A stretch of 9,081 nucleotides of DNA, from assembly GCA_964592255.1 (NCBI GenBank), contig CAZQCI010000087.1, positions 1-9,081 on the forward strand, given 5' to 3'. Shown piece by piece: positions 1 through 6,200 of this stretch. Position 1 is the first letter of the stretch, and the number at the start of each line of letters is the position of its first letter. Source of the stretch: CAZQCI01 sp964592255. Its GTDB lineage: Bacteria; UBA10199; SBBF01. A model generated the notes under the pieces. The model was not told the origin of the DNA. It saw only the letters and a list, made by a program, of their open reading frames with translations, and ran no database searches. Both the position numbers and the translations under genes were made by a program.

Positions 1-1
1 A

Positions 2-301
2 TCCCAGCAACTTAAAAATTCAGGATGTGTTTTTGGAGCCCTAGAGAATGAAACTTACGGGATTGATGTTTTATCTCCTGAAAGTGGCGATGCTCTTTTA
101 TTTTACACGGATGGAGTGACTGAGATGCTGAACGCACAAGGAAAACGATACGGTTTAAAGCGGCTTCAAGATGTTTTATCGGCAGCGGCTCCAAAAAAGT
201 CGGGGGATATTTTAGAAATGTTGTCTCAAGATATCAAAAAATTTATGGAAGCCACTCCTTTTTCGGATGATTTGACCGTTGTGGCTCTTAAGAAAGAATA
301 A
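2..301 (+). CDS. SpoIIE/RsbU-type PP2C serine phosphatase, C-terminal fragment
   Basis: The reading frame is already open at the left edge; 99 codons of the C terminus are visible, so the start and any N-terminal sensor domains lie outside the window. The visible part matches the end of the PP2C_SIG (SpoIIE/RsbU) fold: a GDALLFYTDGVTE segment (about fragment residues 28-40), whose Asp in TDG is a metal ligand in this family, a YGLKRL segment after it, and a terminal SDDLTVVALKK segment whose Asp pair is also metal-binding. Enzymes of this family dephosphorylate serine on STAS-domain anti-anti-sigma factors or similar partners, often under control of an N-terminal sensor domain; that role is family knowledge, and neither the sensor nor the partner is visible here. 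The gene ends 3 nt before folC, so the two are probably co-transcribed. Family assignment is secure, target unknown. Confidence 0.9.
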   Translation, partial: SQQLKNSGCVFGALENETYGIDVLSPESGDALLFYTDGVTEMLNAQGKRYGLKRLQDVLSAAAPKKSGDILEMLSQDIKKFMEATPFSDDLTVVALKKE

Positions 302-304
302 GGC

Positions 305-1537
305 ATGTTATCTTACGAGAAAACATTGCAAGAAATTGAGGGCTTTGCCCATCGTGGTATTCATCGAGGTTTGGATCGTGTCGAGGCAGCGGTACGATTA
401 TTAGGACACCCTCATACTCGTTATCCAACTATTCATATTGCTGGTACTAATGGTAAAGGATCGACCTGTGCCATGACGGCGGAAATTCTCAAACGAGCTG
501 GTTTTCGTACAGGGCTAACTATTTCACCCCATGTTTTAGGTTTTAGAGAACGTATTCAAATCGACGGACAAATGATTACAGAAGAGGCCGTGGTGGAAAT
601 TCATGATCATTTGAAAAAAACCATCGGTTATTTAAATCCCACTTACTTTGAATGGGTGACCCTCATGGCTTTTCTTTATTTTGCCATGATGCGTGTTGAT
701 ATTGCTGTTATTGAAGCGGGTTTAGGAGGTCGTTGGGATGCGACCAATGTGGTATCTCCTTTAGTAGCAGCAATTACTAATGTTTCCTTGGATCATGAGG
801 CGTATTTGGGTTCCACCTTGGAAGCCATTATGGCGGAGAAGATGCAGATTTTGAAACCTTCCGGAGTGGCATGGAGCGGGGTTCAAGAAAAAAATCTGAA
901 AAAATTTTTAGAACAACATTGTCAGAATCAGCGCATCCCTCTTTATTTTTTAGATGATTATTTTCGTGAAAACGAGGGGGATGCTTTCGATGTTTTTAAT
1001 TACCGTTTTGCATCTCGGTTAAAAGGGGATCATCAAAAAAGAAACGCTGCTTTGGCAGTAGCTCTATGCCAAAGCCTTACCGAAAAAGGGTATCGTGTGC
1101 CTTCTTTTGCTTTGGCTGAAGGAATTAAAAACGTAAGCTGGCCGGCACGCTTGGAAGTAGTGCATCAAAAACCAAAAGTGATTTTGGATGGAGCCCACAA
1201 CCGGGGTGGAGTGGAAGCGCTGGCTCTTTTTCTTAAAGAAAGTGGAAAAAAAGTGTCGTTGATTTTTGGGACTCTTAAAGATCGACCTTTTAATGAGCTA
1301 TTAACAGTTCTTCTACCTTATGCTTCCCAAGTCCGTTTAGTTTCTTTTGAGGCTGGAGAGAGGGGTTATTCAACTCAAGAGTTGTCTCAATTATTTCCTC
1401 AATATCCTAGTTTTGAAATGACTCGTGCGAATTGGGATTATTTTTTATCACAGGTTTCTAATGACGAAACGGTTATGGTAACCGGTTCGTTATATTTAGT
1501 GTCACAAGTACGTCAACTTTTGATGGAGGATTCATGA
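305..1537 (+). CDS. folC: Bifunctional folylpolyglutamate synthase / dihydrofolate synthase
   Basis: A cytoplasmic ATP-dependent Mur-ligase-family enzyme that adds glutamate to folates and, in many bacteria, also makes dihydrofolate from dihydropteroate. The 410 residues are close to the usual 420-440. Visible motifs: P-loop GTNGKGS at residues 47-53, SPH at 74-76, FEWVTLMAF at 115-123, the signature EAGLGGRWDATNV at 137-149, TNVSLDHE followed by EKMQILK around 158-184 (Lys179 aligns with the carbamylated Lys of the family), GDHQKRNAA at 241-249, WPARLE at 279-284, and LDGAHN at 294-299 in the C-terminal Rossmann-like domain. ATG 305 follows the upstream stop by 3 nt with only a weak AAGG (300-303) in front, suggesting translational coupling. 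Whether both activities are present cannot be told from sequence alone. No accD or dedD neighbour, the arrangement in many proteobacteria, is present; here the partners are a phosphatase and a TPR protein. Confidence 0.96.
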   Translation: MLSYEKTLQEIEGFAHRGIHRGLDRVEAAVRLLGHPHTRYPTIHIAGTNGKGSTCAMTAEILKRAGFRTGLTISPHVLGFRERIQIDGQMITEEAVVEIHDHLKKTIGYLNPTYFEWVTLMAFLYFAMMRVDIAVIEAGLGGRWDATNVVSPLVAAITNVSLDHEAYLGSTLEAIMAEKMQILKPSGVAWSGVQEKNLKKFLEQHCQNQRIPLYFLDDYFRENEGDAFDVFNYRFASRLKGDHQKRNAALAVALCQSLTEKGYRVPSFALAEGIKNVSWPARLEVVHQKPKVILDGAHNRGGVEALALFLKESGKKVSLIFGTLKDRPFNELLTVLLPYASQVRLVSFEAGERGYSTQELSQLFPQYPSFEMTRANWDYFLSQVSNDETVMVTGSLYLVSQVRQLLMEDS

Positions 1538-2625
1538 AGCGTATTCTTTTGATTTTAGCTCTTTTATTATCTCATTCTGCTTGGGCATCTACCGATCCTG
1601 TTCTCCAAAAAGCGGTGGATTTGACCTACAACGCCCATTTTGATGAAGCAGAATCTATTTTGAATCAATACATCTCCTCCCATCCTGATAAGCCGATGGG
1701 GTATGTTTTGCGAGGCACTTTGCTTACTTGGAAACAAAAATTGTTAGGATTGAAGAAAAAATACAATACTCAAATTCTTGATGATTATCAAAACGGCAAT
1801 ATCATTGCTTTCCGTTTGTGGGAAAAAGATCCTGAAAATATTGAGAAGATGGTCGATCTTGGAAACACATATATGTATTTGGCTAAGGAATGGATCAACC
1901 AAGATAAGAAAGCTCGTGCCGGATTAATTCTTAAAAAATGCAAAAAACATATGGATGATGCCATTGCCAAAAATCCACAATTTTATGATGCCTATTTGGC
2001 TTTGGGACTTTTTAATTATTATGCAGCTAACATCCCTTCGGGCTTTCAATTTTTAGCGAGCTTGTTGGGTATTTCTGGCAATGAACCCAAAGGGCTGCAA
2101 CAGATAGAAACTTCCGCTGCCAATCCTAATCCGTTACAAGCTGACTCGCTTTATATGCTGACTTATATTTATTCCACTTCTAAGAAAAACTATTTAGGAG
2201 CCCAAAAATATTTAGATCAGTTGATTGCCAAATATCCGGACAATTTTCATTTTATTTATTTGCGTGGCGAGTTGAGTTTTCGGGCTAAAAATTTTGATCA
2301 AGCACGAACAGATTTGAATACTTATTTCGACTTTTGCAAAACTCACACATGTTCACAAGGCAACGACTTTCTAGCGAACTATTTTTATGGAGGTAGTTTT
2401 ATGGAACAAAATCGTTTGCCTGAAGCCAAGCCTTATATCGAAAAAGCCGTTTCTTTAAATACTAATTTGTATCCAGACCGTATGGCGGGTTTACATCTCT
2501 ACCAAGGTCTTCTTCTTAAATCCGAAGGGAAAATTGAGGAAGCTAAAGCCGAATTACAAAAGGTGGATCAAAAAGTATCCCCAGGCTCCTGGAAGAAAGC
2601 CCAAGAAGCATTACAAGGCTTATAA
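1534..2625 (+). CDS. Exported tetratricopeptide-repeat protein
   Basis: A 363-residue protein with a clear Sec signal peptide: KR at residues 2-3, a hydrophobic core at 4-12, and an AWA cleavage site predicted after Ala18, so it should act in the periplasm or at the envelope. The rest is alpha-helical with TPR-like helix pairs at about 23-55 (AHFDEAESILNQYI), 204-236 (YLGAQKYLDQLI, YPDN), 237-270 (GELSFRAKNFDQARTDL), 281-313 (NRLPEAKPYIEKAVSL) and 318-350 (GLLLKSEGKIEEAKAEL). Residues 60-200 are less regular. Cys268 and Cys273 (CKTHTC) could form a disulfide in the periplasm. TPRs are protein-interaction scaffolds; the partner is not evident. The start codon overlaps the folC stop as ATGA and is preceded by GGAGG at 1525-1529 with good spacing, so it is translationally coupled to folC. 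I see no catalytic motif and assign no specific function. Confidence 0.85.
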   Translation: MKRILLILALLLSHSAWASTDPVLQKAVDLTYNAHFDEAESILNQYISSHPDKPMGYVLRGTLLTWKQKLLGLKKKYNTQILDDYQNGNIIAFRLWEKDPENIEKMVDLGNTYMYLAKEWINQDKKARAGLILKKCKKHMDDAIAKNPQFYDAYLALGLFNYYAANIPSGFQFLASLLGISGNEPKGLQQIETSAANPNPLQADSLYMLTYIYSTSKKNYLGAQKYLDQLIAKYPDNFHFIYLRGELSFRAKNFDQARTDLNTYFDFCKTHTCSQGNDFLANYFYGGSFMEQNRLPEAKPYIEKAVSLNTNLYPDRMAGLHLYQGLLLKSEGKIEEAKAELQKVDQKVSPGSWKKAQEALQGL

Positions 2626-2641
2626 TGTCAAAACGCTGACA
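2626..2641. promoter_or_regulatory. Inverted repeat TGTCA-N6-TGACA, candidate activator site
   Basis: A perfect 5-bp dyad with a 6-bp spacer lies directly after the TPR gene stop codon. Its centre is about 147 bp upstream of the start site predicted for the sigma-54 promoter at 2754-2770, which is in the range where enhancer-binding activators usually sit. A further TGACA half-site (within TTGACA, 2658-2663) is 22 bp downstream of the right arm, two helical turns away. The dyad form resembles CRP/FNR-like or Fis-domain activator operators, but I cannot assign a specific regulator. It could also be a chance short palindrome. Confidence 0.35.
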
Positions 2642-2672
2642 ATTTTCTTTCTCAATCTTGACAATCACTCCT

Positions 2673-2702
2673 AAAATGCCCGGGATATTTTTGGGCAATT
2701 TT
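2673..2702 (+). terminator. Weak candidate terminator after the folC-TPR operon
   Basis: AAAATGCCC and GGGCAATTTT can pair around an 11-nt loop (TGCCC/GGGCA plus an AAAA/TTTT extension with one bulged A). The 3' side is T-rich but has no long uninterrupted T-run, so it would be a weak intrinsic terminator. It sits about 50 bp after the TPR stop and before the sigma-54 promoter, the right place to end the upstream transcript. It might instead be part of the regulatory region of the next gene. Confidence 0.3.
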
Positions 2703-2753
2703 AATAACTATTTGAAATTATTAGTTTAATTTAAAAATAGATCTCTCTTTTTT

Positions 2754-2770
2754 TTGGCACATAGATTGCA
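2754..2770 (+). promoter_or_regulatory. Sigma-54 (RpoN) -24/-12 promoter
   Basis: The sequence TTGGCAC, five bases, then TTGCA matches the RpoN consensus (YTGGCACG-N4-TTGCW) at nearly every position, including invariant GG (2756-2757) and GC (2768-2769) 12 bp apart. A T-run lies immediately upstream. Counting 12 bases from the -12 C gives a start near 2780-2781, only about 5 bases before the ribosome binding site AAGGGAGGTG at 2784-2793. The leader would therefore be about 17 nt. Promoters of this type need an AAA+ enhancer-binding protein, so the downstream gene should be silent until a specific signal. The activator is not encoded in the window. Confidence 0.8.
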
Positions 2771-2797
2771 TTATTCCTTTCTTAAGGGAGGTGCCCT

Positions 2798-3124
2798 ATG
2801 AGTCGATGGAGAGAAACATTATGTGGTACTGTGGTCTTGGCACCGGCTAATCGCCAGGAACAAGGAGGAATTCCACCGTTGGGAGCATCATCGGAAGTGC
2901 TGAGTTGTGGAGGTGTCTTTTTGGCCTCATCCAAAAATAGGCCGCTTAAAAAGAGAGATCCTCTTATGTTCCATTTACCTAAAAGTCATTATGAAGTTGT
3001 TGTTGTGCATCCAGCCAATAATCCGGCTCGCTATGGAGAAAACTTCATCAGGGAGCTGGAGGACGATCTGAAGTTGATGGAAGATGATAGTGCTCAATCC
3101 TTAGATACAAAACTTATTAAGTAA
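2798..3124 (+). CDS. Hypothetical 108-aa protein under a sigma-54 promoter
   Basis: The gene has a strong Shine-Dalgarno sequence (GGGAGGTG, 2786-2793) 4 nt before ATG 2798, its own sigma-54 promoter and a strong terminator 35 bp after the stop, so it is very probably real and monocistronic. I do not recognise the family. The product has no signal peptide and no membrane segment and should be cytoplasmic. Visible parts: an N-terminal Gly/Pro/Ala-rich half with Cys9 and Cys37, a basic patch (KNRPLKKRDP, about residues 46-55), a probable beta strand HYEVVVVHPA (about 64-73), and an acidic helix RELEDDLKLMEDD (about 84-96). An internal ATG at 2968 (about codon 57, MFHLPK...) would give a short C-terminal form, but it lacks comparable initiation signals. 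The regulation suggests a role in a stress, nitrogen, envelope or motility response, but that is inference from promoter type only. Confidence 0.75.
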   Translation: MSRWRETLCGTVVLAPANRQEQGGIPPLGASSEVLSCGGVFLASSKNRPLKKRDPLMFHLPKSHYEVVVVHPANNPARYGENFIRELEDDLKLMEDDSAQSLDTKLIK

Positions 3125-3159
3125 AATTTGAAGTGTCTCCTTAAGTGTCGAAAGTCCTA

Positions 3160-3189
3160 CCGCCCCGTGCCAACGGGGCGGTTTTTTTT
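3160..3189 (+). terminator. Strong intrinsic terminator
   Basis: A perfect 9-bp stem CCGCCCCGT/ACGGGGCGG (3160-3168 and 3173-3181) with a GCCA tetraloop is followed directly by eight T residues (3182-3189). It lies 35 bp after the stop of the 108-aa gene and should end that transcript. On the opposite strand the stem is not followed by a T-run (only three As precede it on the + strand), so it is not expected to stop the convergent fibre-gene transcript efficiently. Confidence 0.93.
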
Positions 3190-3293
3190 ATTCTTATTCC
3201 GAACCCAAGACATTCTTTCATGACGCTTAGGATTAGTCGGGCTCCATTTTAATTAAGCCGGACCCTGGTGTTATTGCATCAAGGAATAATGAT

Positions 3294-6200
3294 TTAGAAT
3301 TGCATGACAGCTACTCGGTAGCTACCACTGGCAGGGTCGACTGCACTTAAGGCGCTGGGATTACAGAAACGAATACTGACAGTGTCGGTTGCTGAAACCC
3401 AAGCGAAAAAAGTACCCAGACTTAATCCTGATAGCACCCCTCCAGGGACTCCCAGAAAAACAGCATCCCCTGAGGAAGCGCCAGTTAAGGTAAGGGTATT
3501 ACTAGTACATGTACCTACAGCGGTACTGGCAAAATCAATTGTTGAAGTGGTACTTAATACTCTTTGAATTGTACTGCCCGTAGAACTGGAGCCAACGGTT
3601 AAAGTAGTGAAGGCTCCTGTTGAGCGAGTTGTGGCTCCAATGGTGGAATTATCCACAGTGCCACTGCTGATAGTTAAGTTGTCATTTACTTGGGCGTCTG
3701 TAATGGCGGCGCTAGAACTGATATCGCTAGTGGTAATGGTTGCATCTAGAATTTCCCCCGTTCCGATGGATCCTGTAGGCAAGACGACTTCAGTATTTCC
3801 TGTTCCATCTGTTGTGACTGTAACGCTGGTGACATCTGAACTCCCAACGGTAATGGCTCCTGCACCTGTGGTATCGTAAATAGTGTCCGCCGCTCCTGCA
3901 TCATCTTTGCCTGTAAAGGTCACAGATCCAGCATCACTTCTTTGATAAATTAAGCTGGCATCTGTTGACATGTCTAATACTTCACTGGTGGTTGAGGTGA
4001 AAGTGTTGCCTGAAGATCCACCGAAACAAGCCCCTGTACTGCAATTTCCAATAGCACTGACATCACCCGTTTCTGAACCGGAAGACGCGGCGGTTAATCG
4101 TCCATCAGCATCTACAGTGATAGAGGCGAAAGTATAACTCCCTGCAGTAACAGTTGTCGCTGCTAACTCACTTGAATCCACGGCATTGGAGGCAATCATT
4201 GTCGAAGACACTGTGTCCGTATCCCCTGTGGTGATCAGAGTTCCCGAAACATTGGGAAGAATCCATGTTTTATCCGTAGTGGTTGGGTCTGCTACGGTGA
4301 GCAAGCTCTCAATAGAATCAGCAGTGGCGCCTTCAAACAAGATTCCGCCGTTGTTACTGTTGTCTGCCGAATCAAACTCTGCTTGTCCTGCAGTGAGTGA
4401 AGGGTTAGCTGCTAAAGTATCGGAATATTTTAAAGAGAGAGTTCCTGTGGAAGTGATAGTTCCTCCGGTTAAACCGGTACTTGTGGCGATACTGGTTACG
4501 GTTCCCGTTCCTGCGGCGGTACATCCTTCGACATTACCGGAGGCGTCGACACCGAGAGGGTAACTACCAGCAGAACAGTTGGTTCCATTAGCAGCCAAGG
4601 AGTCAGCTGTTGTTGCCGTTGTTGCTGACGTTGCGGTGGTAGCTGTAGCGGCATTACCGCTGATATCCGAAGTTGTTAAAGCAAGGGTTCCACTGGCATC
4701 TGGAAAATTAATGGTTCTGTCAGCAGTAGGATCTGTAGCGGATAAAGTAGTTTCAAAAGAATCGGAAGTGCTGCCTTCAAAAGTCAAAGATTGATTGGTT
4801 CCATCAACAAAGCAATCACCGGAAGTGCAAGATCCAATACTGGTGATATCGGCAGAGCTAGGAGTACCCGAAGAAGCAGAAGTGATGCGACCATCAGCAT
4901 CTACAGTGATAGAGGCGAGAGTGTAGCTTCCGGCACTCACACTTGTCGCAGCGAGTTCAGAAGACCCTACAGCATCTGCAGCAATGGCTGAAGAATCTAC
5001 TGCATCGCTGGAGATTTTGGATGAAGTAATGGCATTGGCTGCTAGATCATTGGCGGTAATGGTACTATTAGCAATCATTGTTGAGGTCACACTTCCGGTA
5101 TCACCGGTTGTAATTAAGGTTCCTGATACATCCGGCAAGATCCAGGTATCATCACTGGTTGGATCAGCGACTGTTAATAGTCCTTCTGAGTTATTAGCAG
5201 TGGCGCCTTCAAACAAGATTCCGCCGTTGTTACTGTTGTCTGCCGAATCAAACTCTGCTTGTCCTGCAGTGAGTGAAGGGTTAGCTGCTAAAGTATCGGA
5301 ATATTTTAAAGAGAGAGTTCCTGTGGAAGTGATAGTTCCTCCGGTTAAACCGGTACTTGTGGCGATACTGGTTACGGTTCCCGTTCCTGCGGCGGTACAT
5401 CCTTCGACATTACCGGAGGCGTCGACACCGAGAGGGTAACTACCAGCAGAACAGTTGGTTCCATTAGCAGCCAAGGAGTCAGCTGTTGTTGCCGTTGTTG
5501 CTGACGTTGCGGTGGTAGCTGTAGCGGCATTACCGCTGATATCCGAAGTTGTTAAAGCAAGGGTTCCACTGGCATCTGGAAAATTAATGGTTCTGTCAGC
5601 AGTAGGATCTGTAGCGGATAAAGTAGTTTCAAAAGAATCGGAAGTGCTGCCTTCAAAAGTCAAAGATTGATTGGTTCCATCAACAAAGCAATCACCGGAA
5701 GTGCAAGATCCAATACTGGTGATATCGGCAGAGCTAGGAGTACCCGAAGAAGCAGAAGTGATGCGACCATCAGCATCTACAGTGATAGAGGCGAGAGTGT
5801 AGCTTCCGGCACTCACACTTGTCGCAGCGAGTTCAGAAGACCCTACAGCATCTGCAGCAATATTTGATGCACTTATCGTATCGGTGGAAATATCTGATGA
5901 GGTGATGGTCCCATTGGTTATTTCGGAAGAATCGACAGAAGTTCCAAACAAACTAACGTTTGAAGATAGACGTGCGTCATCAAGAGTTCCACTGGATAAA
6001 TTAGAGGCGTCTAAATTTGTTAAATTGATTCCGGAGACAGCAGGTATTTGTGCGGAAGAATTTAGCTGTAAAATTTTATTTGCAGTTGTTCCTACGTCTA
6101 CACCAAGTGTGACGCTTCCATTTAATCCTCCTCCGGTTAAACCTGTACCAGCGGTAACTCCTGTGATGTCGCCGCTGCCGCTGGCGACTGTACCGCAGGC

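Noticed and set aside
2658..2689. TTGACA (2658-2663) as a sigma-70 -35 box for the 108-aa gene
   Set aside because: No acceptable -10 lies 16-18 bp downstream (CGGGAT is at 17). The sigma-54 element fits far better, and this TGACA may be an activator half-site.
3236..3263. Hairpin GTCGGGCT/AGCCGGAC after the fibre gene as its terminator
   Set aside because: The stem has an internal mismatch, a 12-nt loop, and no T-run on the 3' side when read leftwards. No clear terminator for the fibre transcript was found.
4320..5861. The exact 666-bp repeats as insertion-sequence or transposon copies
   Set aside because: They are codon-aligned, in frame with the fibre protein, have no terminal inverted repeats or target duplications, and encode fibre modules rather than a transposase.
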